A stretch of DNA of 6,207 bases from an uncultured Lachnospiraceae bacterium (GTDB lineage Bacteria > Bacillota > Clostridia > Lachnospirales > Lachnospiraceae), in the NCBI GenBank assembly GCA_934434905.1, contig CAKSAI010000202.1, positions 1 through 6,207 of the forward strand, written 5' to 3'. Under the pieces are notes generated by a model. It saw nothing but the letters and a program-made list of their open reading frames with translations, did not search any database and was not told the DNA's origin. Within the stretch, counting starts at the first letter, position 1; each line of letters opens with the position of its first letter. Shown here one piece after another: positions 1 through 5,895 of this stretch. Position numbers and translations under genes: made by a program.

Positions 1-1230
1 TGGAAAAGGACAGGCTTTCCAGCCGTTCAACGCATTTTCTACCTCTTCCAAAATTCTTCTGATCTTTGCTTTTGACAGATTCATCCTGCTTCCACACGAA
101 AAAAAATCCTCCTTTGAAAAATTCTCCGTTTTTCCATTCATACTCATCTGATGTCTTGCAAGCCATCGATTTGCCGAGTCATTCGCATATGTAATATCAT
201 AGGCTGGTGCCAGCATCCATTGCCCGGATTTATCCATCAAAAAAGAAATGTTCTTTACATGGTCATCCTGGTTTCTTGCCAATATATTAAAAACCATCCT
301 CCGAAATAACTGCTCCACTTCCTTTTGTCCCAGACCAAGGCGGTTCATAATCTCGAAAGCCTGTTCATAGCTGTATACTCCGGGCATATTATAATCAAAA
401 TGCGCCATGGCTCCCAGGGACTGCATGTGAAGTTTTTCTCCCGTATCGCTTCGGTCAAAGCGCTTTGTCATAAAGTGATAACACTCGGATTCCTGGCGTA
501 ACCTGCATTCGTTCATAACAATTCCGGCACGCTCTGCCATCTGATAATATGCATACTCTATCCGTGTATACGACTTTCCATCCTCTTTTTCGCCTTTGTC
601 CTTATTATTTCTGACTCCATCAAATTTTATCAGCCAATATTCATATCCGTCACCAGCTTGTATCTGCCCGGAACGAACATCACCGGTTTCCCGATTCCAT
701 GCAACAACCGCCTTTGCTCTCGCGCCGCCAGCCGAGGTTCCAACGTTAATGATCTGCTCCATGGTATGGTCGCTGTCCATGATATGCAGCTTTTCTCTGT
801 CAGTCAATATCGCAGTTGCCAGTTCTACTAATGCACGGATGTCAATCACATCATTTTTCGTAACCGCATAATCCATGGCCGGAACATATTCAAGCGCTCC
901 CATCCCCCGCTTTCCTGTATACAATAATCGCTCCACAGCCGTCAGTGTATCGATACTTCTCCCCTGCTCCGCAAGATATCGTTCAATCAATTTGCTTCCA
1001 TATTTGTCAGGCAGAGAATCAGCCAGCAGCCCCGGCAGCCCGTGAAATGCGGCATTCCCCAGTCCGGGAAATGTATAAATCCGATCTTTTAACGGCATCA
1101 TAATTGGTGCAACCTCAATACCGCTTCCAACAAAATCCTTATCATAGTTAAAAACAGGAATACTATCTATGCCCTCCTGGGAAACAGCCCCAATCCGTGT
1201 CCCCCACAAAAAAACTTCCGCTACATTCAT
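1..1230 (-). CDS. hipA: HipA-family serine/threonine kinase toxin, C-terminus cut by window edge
   Basis: Type II toxin of a HipBA system. Known HipA proteins are Ser/Thr kinases; E. coli HipA phosphorylates glutamyl-tRNA synthetase and causes growth arrest and persistence. The frame is open for 410 codons from the ATG at 1230 to base 1, so only a short C-terminal piece is missing if it has the usual length of about 420-440. Residues 1-110 fit the N-terminal HipA domain (FPGLGNAAFHGLPGLLADSLPDKYG). The Gly/Ser loop GTSAGGARAKA holds Ser166, equivalent to the autophosphorylated Ser150 of E. coli. WLIKFD and FMTKRFDR are kinase-core motifs. The catalytic loop NQDDHVKN has Asp322 and Asn327, and the metal site PAYDIT has Asp345. 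All key residues are intact, so the kinase should be active. The start overlaps the hipB stop (ATGA), behind a strong GGGGAGGA ribosome site. The substrate cannot be predicted. Confidence 0.93.
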   Translation of the reverse strand, partial: MNVAEVFLWGTRIGAVSQEGIDSIPVFNYDKDFVGSGIEVAPIMMPLKDRIYTFPGLGNAAFHGLPGLLADSLPDKYGSKLIERYLAEQGRSIDTLTAVERLLYTGKRGMGALEYVPAMDYAVTKNDVIDIRALVELATAILTDREKLHIMDSDHTMEQIINVGTSAGGARAKAVVAWNRETGDVRSGQIQAGDGYEYWLIKFDGVRNNKDKGEKEDGKSYTRIEYAYYQMAERAGIVMNECRLRQESECYHFMTKRFDRSDTGEKLHMQSLGAMAHFDYNMPGVYSYEQAFEIMNRLGLGQKEVEQLFRRMVFNILARNQDDHVKNISFLMDKSGQWMLAPAYDITYANDSANRWLARHQMSMNGKTENFSKEDFFSCGSRMNLSKAKIRRILEEVENALNGWKACPFP

Positions 1231-1574
1231 CGCTTATCCTCCCCCCAGACCCAGGCATCGGCCTCGCTGTTCATCCTCGACTTTGTCACTCGCTTTCTTT
1301 TCGGCTTTTGATCTGCAAGATCAGTCGGTTTGACTGTCTGCTCCGGAAGAAGCAATTCCAGATTCGACAGCACTCCCAATACCCGGAGCACATTTAATAT
1401 ACTTTCAAAATTAACACTCTCACCTTTTTCGATTCTTAAAATCGTTCTTAACGCAACCCCTGACTGCTCCTCCATTTCTATCTGCGTATAATTCATTGCA
1501 ATTCTCGTATCCTTGATGCGCTGTCCCAATTCTGCCATAATCCCCGCATTATTCTCATACCCTGTTATCTTCAT
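1227..1574 (-). CDS. hipB: HipB-like XRE-family antitoxin and autorepressor
   Basis: A 115-residue antitoxin expected to bind HipA and repress the operon. Residues about 13-72 form a Cro/CI-type helix-turn-helix (LGQRIKDTRIAMNYTQIEMEEQSGVA split over helices 1-3, then LRTILRIEKGESVNFESIL). The tail after residue 80 is basic and probably disordered (PKRKRVTKSR) and ends with two tryptophans (108, 110). In E. coli HipB a flexible C-terminal tail is the Lon degradation signal; a similar role here is inference. The frame stays open to 1640, but I chose the ATG at 1574. It has the ribosome site AGAGGAGA five bases upstream, whereas the longer start lies upstream of the promoter -10 box and its extra 22 residues would be encoded by the operator. 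The gene overlaps hipA by 4 bases, so translation is probably coupled. Confidence 0.92.
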   Translation of the reverse strand: MKITGYENNAGIMAELGQRIKDTRIAMNYTQIEMEEQSGVALRTILRIEKGESVNFESILNVLRVLGVLSNLELLLPEQTVKPTDLADQKPKRKRVTKSRMNSEADAWVWGEDKR

Positions 1575-1600
1575 TGTCTCTCCTCTCACCGCCCGGAATG

Positions 1601-1667
1601 ATAATACGCCATATTTGGCATTTATTATAACATATTTCATTATAAAATGTCAAATATGGCGTATTAT
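1601..1667. repeat. Long inverted repeat, probable twin HipB operator
   Basis: Two 23-bp arms (1601-1623 and 1645-1667) are reverse complements at 22 of 23 positions, with a 21-bp AT-rich loop carrying the -10 box. Each arm contains a small palindrome of its own: GCCATATTTGGC at 1608-1619, and GTCAAATATGGC at 1649-1660 with one half-site base changed. The first covers the expected transcription start and the second overlaps the -35 box. Their centres are 41 bp apart, close to four helical turns, which would place two repressor dimers on the same face. Operator function is inferred from position and symmetry. The transcript could also fold into a long hairpin, but no T-run follows it, so I do not call a terminator. 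Confidence 0.75.
1624..1653 (-). promoter_or_regulatory. hipBA promoter
   Basis: Read on the minus strand, this is TTGACA (1653-1648), an 18-bp spacer, then TATAAT (1629-1624) preceded by TG one base away (extended -10, TGTTATAAT). It is near consensus for the main vegetative sigma factor. Transcription should start near 1617, leaving a leader of about 42 nt before hipB. Such a strong promoter inside operators is typical of an autorepressed toxin-antitoxin operon. Confidence 0.82.
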
Positions 1668-1700
1668 TTAATGTTTTTCGCTGTTTAATGTTTTTTTCGC
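1667..1700. repeat. Short direct repeat duplicating the helicase 3' end
   Basis: TTTAATGTTTTTCGC at 1667-1681 recurs at 1684-1700 as the same sequence with two extra T bases. The second copy contains the last codons and stop of the helicase gene; the first lies just outside, touching the hipBA inverted repeat. It could be a small tandem slip duplication or a scar at the edge of an inserted hipBA module. There is no hairpin, so the T-runs alone do not make a terminator for either strand. Confidence 0.5.
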
Positions 1701-3634
1701 ATCTGTGCATAGCACTTATCGCACACCCGGCCGATCGTCCCCAGCAGCAACGGGCTGCCGCAATATCGGCATTTCAGGATATAGTCCTTCTTATTCTTCG
1801 CCAGAAGGCGCATGATCGTGCCCTCTGTCTTCTCCCGCTCAAGATCCAGACGTTCCTGATCGATATTCTTTCCCAGACGGACTGAGAACTGATAATACAG
1901 ATCCAGCATCTTATAGAAGGTCTCGTAACGGCTAAGTCCCGAATCCCTGCACATCATCAGCGCCGGGAAGAGCAGGGAAACATCGGCAGTATATGTCTTG
2001 CAGTAATACAGCCACAGATCCACCAGGTCATTGTTCTTGATATCGATGGAACAGGTCAGCATACGGTATAGGATATGCTTGTCCTCGAAGCCGTCGATCT
2101 CCTTGCGGTCGCGGTAAGCCCGTTCGTATAAAAATAATGGCTCTGTAATACTGATCTTCTCAAAAGGCGGCTCTGTCTCCACAGATTTCCAGATCTTTAG
2201 GACTGCATCCAGCGGCTCCTCCATATCAAGAAGTATCTGTGGGAAGCCAAGGCTCACCTGGGACACCTCCGGCTCCTTCTCATCGAAATGTTCCCGGATA
2301 TAGGAAAGTGCATCCTCTCCCATGGCGTTCACATATCCGGCATCATGGATGCCGTACCGACCGGCACGTCCGGCAATCTGCTTAATCTCCGAGACGATCA
2401 GCGGCCGTGTTGTCTTTCCGTCATATTTATCTGTCTGCATGAATACGATCCGCTGTACCGGGAGGTTTAATCCCATGCCGATGGCATCGGTGGAAACCAC
2501 CACCTTCGTCTGCCGCTCTGTGAAGAGATGGATCTGGCGGCGGCGAATCTCCGGGGGCAGGCTGCCATAGATAACACTGGCCTTGACACCGGAACGTTCC
2601 AGCCGTCCGGCAATGTCCAGCACCGCGCGCTTGCTGAAGGCGATCAGGGCATCTCCCTCCCGGACACCCTCCGGGAAGCAGAATGCTTCCGTCTCACAGA
2701 GCAGCGGTGTTTTTCGCTCATATCGTCGTATCTCATAGGTATCGCCGCACAATGTGATAAGATGGCAGAGTACCCGCTCCGCCGCCGGACTCATACACAC
2801 ATGGATCTCCTGTGCCCGCACACCTAATACGGCACGTGTCCAGGAATGCCCCCGATCCGGATCCGAGATCATCTGTGCCTCGTCGATCACTGCAATGTCA
2901 TATTCCTGATCCAGATCAAGCATCTCCACGGTGGAGGATGTAACCTTGCTGCCATCCTCATAGATACGTTCCTCTCCGGTGAGCATGGTGCAGGGCAGAC
3001 CGAAATCCTTCATTTTCTCATAGACCTCCAGCGCCAGCAGACGCAATGGCCCAAGATATACGCCGTGTTCGGCCGTTTTTAACCGCTGAAGCGCCTCATA
3101 GGTCTTGCCGCAGTTGGTAGGTCCGATGTGCAGAATAAACCTGCGCTGCATCGCAAGCGCCTCCGGGAACTCCGTCTCCGGGCGGGTGGGAACCATGTTC
3201 ATGATCTGTGGACGTATCCCATTCTCTCCATAGCTTCTGCACAACGCCCGCAGGGTCTTCTGACAGATATCATAGGGCATTTCCTCCCGCAGAAAATCCA
3301 GGAACTTCTGCGTCACCAGCTCGGTCTCCGCCTCTGTCATGCCGCCCAGATCCAGTCGCACCAGCTCCGGCATCATCATATCCCGGATCTTCATGATGGC
3401 AATCTGGTTATTTGCCTTTATCGCAAAATAAACCAGATTCCGAATCTGACGATGATACTCCTCCAGATGAGGCTGGCTGATCTTGGATGCCTTGGTTCTT
3501 TTCATCTCACCAAGGATCGTGCTGATCCGCTTCTCGTAGGTCTTCTTTCCGTCGTTATTTTTCTTTTTTAAATGCTGGGCACAGGTTTTATACTGCGTAA
3601 AATAAAACTGCGCGAGTTTTTCCTTCTGTATCAT
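1685..3634 (-). CDS. Suv3-like ATP-dependent RNA helicase with C-terminal zinc ribbon
   Basis: A 649-residue superfamily 2 helicase resembling mitochondrial SUV3/SUPV3L1, which unwinds RNA for degradation. Numbering is from the ATG at 3634. The Suv3-style Walker A motif is HIGPTNCGKT (GPTNCGKT 171-178), followed by GVYLGPLRLLALEVYEK (Ia). Motif II is DEAQMI (251-256), motif III MSPA (281-284), motif V STDAIGMGLNLP (381-392) and motif VI QIAGRAGRYG (419-428). The N-terminal 160 residues are helical and charged with no recognised fold. The C-terminus has a four-cysteine zinc ribbon (Cys622, 625, 638, 641) not present in mitochondrial Suv3 as I know it. The frame extends to a TTG at 3688, but that overlaps the upstream gene. 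The ATG at 3634 leaves a 20-bp gap and has an AGAAAGG ribosome site, though 12 bases away. It is the last gene of the MFS-SH3-helicase run. The RNA target and any nuclease partner are unknown. Confidence 0.88.
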   Translation of the reverse strand: MIQKEKLAQFYFTQYKTCAQHLKKKNNDGKKTYEKRISTILGEMKRTKASKISQPHLEEYHRQIRNLVYFAIKANNQIAIMKIRDMMMPELVRLDLGGMTEAETELVTQKFLDFLREEMPYDICQKTLRALCRSYGENGIRPQIMNMVPTRPETEFPEALAMQRRFILHIGPTNCGKTYEALQRLKTAEHGVYLGPLRLLALEVYEKMKDFGLPCTMLTGEERIYEDGSKVTSSTVEMLDLDQEYDIAVIDEAQMISDPDRGHSWTRAVLGVRAQEIHVCMSPAAERVLCHLITLCGDTYEIRRYERKTPLLCETEAFCFPEGVREGDALIAFSKRAVLDIAGRLERSGVKASVIYGSLPPEIRRRQIHLFTERQTKVVVSTDAIGMGLNLPVQRIVFMQTDKYDGKTTRPLIVSEIKQIAGRAGRYGIHDAGYVNAMGEDALSYIREHFDEKEPEVSQVSLGFPQILLDMEEPLDAVLKIWKSVETEPPFEKISITEPLFLYERAYRDRKEIDGFEDKHILYRMLTCSIDIKNNDLVDLWLYYCKTYTADVSLLFPALMMCRDSGLSRYETFYKMLDLYYQFSVRLGKNIDQERLDLEREKTEGTIMRLLAKNKKDYILKCRYCGSPLLLGTIGRVCDKCYAQMRKKH

Positions 3635-3654
3635 TGGTCTTGAAAGCCTTTCTT

Positions 3655-4473
3655 TTATTCTACCACGTTCAGATAGCTGCTGACGCAATACAATACCTGC
3701 CCGTTATATTCCACCCTGGACCAGCCAAGCTCTGTATTGATACCTGTCCGCACGAATATCTCTCCCGCACGGAGCGTAGCTACCACCACGGAATTCGGAT
3801 TTGTCACGCTGGGGATACTCCGCAGGTTGATCTCGATCTTGGGCGTTACCTGCTCCTGGCAATCGCTGAACTTCGTCTTGATTCCATCATCCTCCGGCTT
3901 CTCAGGATGATAAGCGAGATCCGTCGTCAGATAGTTGGATACTGCATAATAAGTCGTTCCGTCCAGAACAATCCTGGACCATCCGCTGTCGCTGATACCT
4001 GTTCTTGTGGCTGTTTCTCCATTGGAAAGCTGCCGCAGCACCGTGCTCTCCGCTCCCTGACTTGGAACATTCCTAAGATTCGTCACATCCTTTGCCGTGA
4101 CCGTCTCATTTACCTCCTGGAACTTCATGCCATACTCCGTACCGGGATCCGTGTTGCTCTGACCCCCGGTGCCTTCCTGACCCCCGGTACTTGTCTGACC
4201 CCCGGTGCCTTCCTGACTTCCATCGCCGGACTGGCCGTCAGTGTTTCCCTGGCTCTTGCTGTCCTCCCGGCCCCCGGAACCCTCATCCCCGGTCGGCTGA
4301 CCATCCACGTTTTCCTCTATCCCCGGGGTTTCGTCTCCCCCGTCTTTTCCTCCGAAGGTCTTAAAGATCAGTACAACTGCCACAGCCAGAACCGCCACGA
4401 AGCATACTGACGCAACAATGATCCTGATTATAATCTTCTTGCTTTCACGTTCTTCAAACTCATCATCAAACAT
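3655..4473 (-). CDS. Membrane-anchored protein with two bacterial SH3 domains
   Basis: A 272-residue protein with a short acidic cytoplasmic head (MFDDEFEERESKK), one transmembrane helix at about 14-37, a flexible linker at 41-115 rich in Gly, Asp, Glu, Ser, Thr and Gln, and two SH3b-type domains at about 118-184 and 200-270. Each domain carries the usual NLR(N/S)(V/I)PS strand, a GE...RTGI turn and GWSR followed by a (Y/V)SxYL ending, so they are probably an internal duplication. SH3b domains of this kind often bind peptidoglycan or cell-wall peptides. With a type II orientation they would face the wall. No catalytic domain is visible, so a binding, sensing or scaffold role is likely but not proven. 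The ATG at 4473 has AAGGA upstream. The gene follows the MFS gene by 18 bp and precedes the helicase by 20 bp. Confidence 0.87.
   Translation of the reverse strand: MFDDEFEERESKKIIIRIIVASVCFVAVLAVAVVLIFKTFGGKDGGDETPGIEENVDGQPTGDEGSGGREDSKSQGNTDGQSGDGSQEGTGGQTSTGGQEGTGGQSNTDPGTEYGMKFQEVNETVTAKDVTNLRNVPSQGAESTVLRQLSNGETATRTGISDSGWSRIVLDGTTYYAVSNYLTTDLAYHPEKPEDDGIKTKFSDCQEQVTPKIEINLRSIPSVTNPNSVVVATLRAGEIFVRTGINTELGWSRVEYNGQVLYCVSSYLNVVE
4160..4213. repeat. Three 18-bp tandem units in the SH3 protein linker
   Basis: Units at 4160-4177, 4178-4195 and 4196-4213 all begin TGACCCCCGGT; the first and third are identical and the middle one differs at its end. On the minus strand they encode six-residue steps QEGTGG, QTSTGG, QEGTGG. 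Being a multiple of three, changes in copy number would lengthen or shorten the linker without breaking the frame. Confidence 0.8.
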
Positions 4474-4491
4474 TCTTTTCCTTCTTTCCCT

Positions 4492-5667
4492 CTAAGCAGG
4501 CTGCTTCACTGCCCGGTTCAGACTTTCCGTCATGAAGAGCAGGAGCAGAATAAATATAATAAGAAACAACGGCATCAATCGGATACTGATATGGTTGGCA
4601 ATCAGACCGAACAACGGCGGCATAAGGGTAGATCCCACATAGGCGCAGGCCATCTGGATGCCGATAATGGCCTGGGAATGCTCCTTACCAAAATTATAAG
4701 GTGTGGAATGAACGATCGATGGGTAAACCGGCGCACAGCCAAGACCGGTAACGATCAGTCCTCCCAGGGCAAGCCAGTCTGCCGTCACCGGAAGGGCAAT
4801 GCACAGAATGCCAAAAGCAGCGATCACCGCGCCAATACGGATCAGCCACCGATCACCCAGACGCTCCGTCACAAGCCCGGACAGAAAACGCCCTGCCGTG
4901 ATACCGATAAAGAAGAACGAGGCAAAGGCTGCTGCCATCCGGGGCGTTATGTTCCTGACCTGAACCAGATAACTGCTGGCCCAGAGCATAACGGTGCTCT
5001 CTGCGGCACAGTATGCAAAGAAGCCCACAAGAACCTGCGGGACACCCTTGATCTTCAATACATGAAAAATCCCATTGGAGGCCGGAGTGCTGTCATCACC
5101 ATCGAAAGCCCCCGCAGCCTGAAGCCTCTTCCATAGGGGAAGCGTGCAGAACAGAAGGGCTGTGATGCCGAACTGGATCGCTGACACAGTCCGATATCCG
5201 CTGTTCCAGCCGGCAGACCCGGCCAGCGCCCAGCTCATAATATAGGGACTTGCAATGGTTCCGACACCCCAGAAGCAATGAAGCCAGCTCATATGGCGCG
5301 AGGAATAATGAAGCGCCACATAATTATTAAGCGCCGCGTCCACTGCCCCGGCTCCAAGTCCATAAGGAACAGCCCACACGCACAGCATCCAGAACTGCGA
5401 AGATACGGAAAAACCCATCAGTGCAGCCGCTGTCAGGAAGACACTGACAGCCGTCACACGCCCGGTTCCAAGCTTGCGTGTCAGACGGTCCGACATCAGG
5501 CTGGAAAGGATGGTTCCGCCTGATATGATCATAGATACCATTCCGGCGTAGGACAGAGGCACACCAAATTCCTGACGCATAACAGGCCAGGCAGATCCCA
5601 GCAGAGAATCCGGGAGGCCCAGACTGATAAACGCGATATAAATAATCAAGAGCAATATTGTATACAT
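4492..5667 (-). CDS. Major facilitator superfamily transporter
   Basis: A 391-residue inner-membrane carrier with about 12 hydrophobic segments in two halves, separated by a hydrophilic loop at about 180-205. The loop 2-3 signature is SDRLTRKLGTGR (59-70), and a degenerate copy, GRFLSGLVTERLGDR (259-273), lies in the second half. The N-terminus (SLGLPDSLLGSAWP) together with GAGAVDAALNNYV and LHCFWGVGTIASPYI resembles the FucP/sugar-type MFS branch, but the substrate is not readable. Length is normal and the gene looks intact. The start ATG at 5667 has only a modest AGGTG site seven bases upstream. A small open frame ends 15 bp before it, so translation may be coupled. It is the first full-length gene of the MFS-SH3-helicase run and lies divergent from an XRE regulator. 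Confidence 0.9.
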   Translation of the reverse strand: MYTILLLIIYIAFISLGLPDSLLGSAWPVMRQEFGVPLSYAGMVSMIISGGTILSSLMSDRLTRKLGTGRVTAVSVFLTAAALMGFSVSSQFWMLCVWAVPYGLGAGAVDAALNNYVALHYSSRHMSWLHCFWGVGTIASPYIMSWALAGSAGWNSGYRTVSAIQFGITALLFCTLPLWKRLQAAGAFDGDDSTPASNGIFHVLKIKGVPQVLVGFFAYCAAESTVMLWASSYLVQVRNITPRMAAAFASFFFIGITAGRFLSGLVTERLGDRWLIRIGAVIAAFGILCIALPVTADWLALGGLIVTGLGCAPVYPSIVHSTPYNFGKEHSQAIIGIQMACAYVGSTLMPPLFGLIANHISIRLMPLFLIIFILLLLFMTESLNRAVKQPA

Positions 5668-5682
5668 AAACTCACACCTGTT

Positions 5683-5784
5683 TCAACTTTCTTGCTTATA
5701 TTCGGCTGCAATAACATAGTAGCAGTTCAGCCCACGCCCATTCGCAATATGATAAAGAATAGCACGAAAATCCGCTAAAATCAA
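5683..5784 (-). CDS. Candidate small protein or leader peptide, 33 codons, TTG start
   Basis: Unrecognised. From a TTG at 5784 the frame reads 33 codons to TGA at 5683-5685, starting (M)ILADFRAIL and ending CYYVIAAEYKQES. Support: AAGGAGG at 5800-5794 lies nine bases before the TTG; a TATAAT on the same strand (5826-5821) would start the transcript near 5814, about 30 nt upstream; and it ends 15 bp before the MFS ATG, whose own ribosome site is weak. The composition looks like a soluble peptide (Asp, Arg, Glu, Lys spread among hydrophobics), with no transmembrane helix. It could be an expressed small protein, a regulatory leader that couples to MFS translation, or chance. An ATG at 5791 opens another frame but sits only two bases from the ribosome site. 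Confidence 0.5.
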   Translation of the reverse strand: MILADFRAILYHIANGRGLNCYYVIAAEYKQES

Positions 5785-5793
5785 GTATCATCT

Positions 5794-5800
5794 CCTCCTT
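5794..5800 (-). promoter_or_regulatory. Strong Shine-Dalgarno site ahead of the small frame
   Basis: AAGGAGG on the minus strand is the best ribosome site in the region, yet it is 127 bases from the MFS start and so cannot serve that gene directly. Its nine-base distance to the TTG at 5784 is what supports translation of the small frame. Confidence 0.6.
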
Positions 5801-5828
5801 GACAAATGCAGCACAGATTCATTATACT
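5799..5828 (+). promoter_or_regulatory. Promoter of the XRE regulator gene
   Basis: TTGACA (5799-5804), an 18-bp spacer and TATACT (5823-5828) give a near-consensus vegetative promoter. Transcription would start near 5835, leaving a leader of about 60 nt to the ATG at 5896. Confidence 0.75.
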
Positions 5829-5836
5829 AAATAATG
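5820..5836. promoter_or_regulatory. Palindrome over overlapping divergent -10 boxes
   Basis: CATTAT (5820-5825) and ATAATG (5831-5836) are perfect inverted arms around a 5-bp centre. The site covers the plus-strand TATACT (5823-5828) and a consensus TATAAT on the minus strand (5826-5821). The minus-strand box has no good -35 at 16-18 bp, so that promoter may be weak or need an activator. One protein bound here could set both directions; the XRE regulator next door is the obvious candidate, by inference. Confidence 0.5.
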
Positions 5837-5895
5837 AAATTACCACCGTTATAAAGCTTAGGCATACCCGAAATAAACACATTAAAGGAATCGCC

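Noticed and set aside
596..871. 91-codon plus-strand open frame
   Set aside because: Antisense to the well-supported hipA kinase core.
1575..1640. 22-residue N-terminal extension of HipB from an upstream start
   Set aside because: The extension would be encoded by the -10 box and operator, and there is a much better ribosome site at the internal ATG at 1574.
1601..1667. Rho-independent terminator for the helicase operon
   Set aside because: The hairpin is long but AT-rich and is not followed by a T-run on either strand; its position on the hipBA promoter fits operators better.
3128..3571. 147-codon plus-strand open frame
   Set aside because: Antisense to the helicase N-terminal region, with His/Leu/Arg-rich composition typical of a shadow frame.
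3635..3688. 18-residue N-terminal extension of the helicase from TTG
   Set aside because: It overlaps the SH3 gene by 34 bases and uses a rarer start codon; the ATG at 3634 fits the operon spacing. The choice is not certain because the ribosome site spacing is long.
3634..4410. 258-codon plus-strand open frame with repeated LTPGAF-like segments
   Set aside because: It lies antisense to the SH3 protein gene; the repeats are the reverse reading of the GTGGQ linker. The minus frame has clear domains and a ribosome site.
5696..5791. 31-codon frame from ATG at 5791 reading MILDFSGF...
   Set aside because: The ribosome site is only two bases from this ATG, and the peptide is Cys/Trp/Ser-rich and unlikely; the overlapping TTG frame has better spacing and composition.
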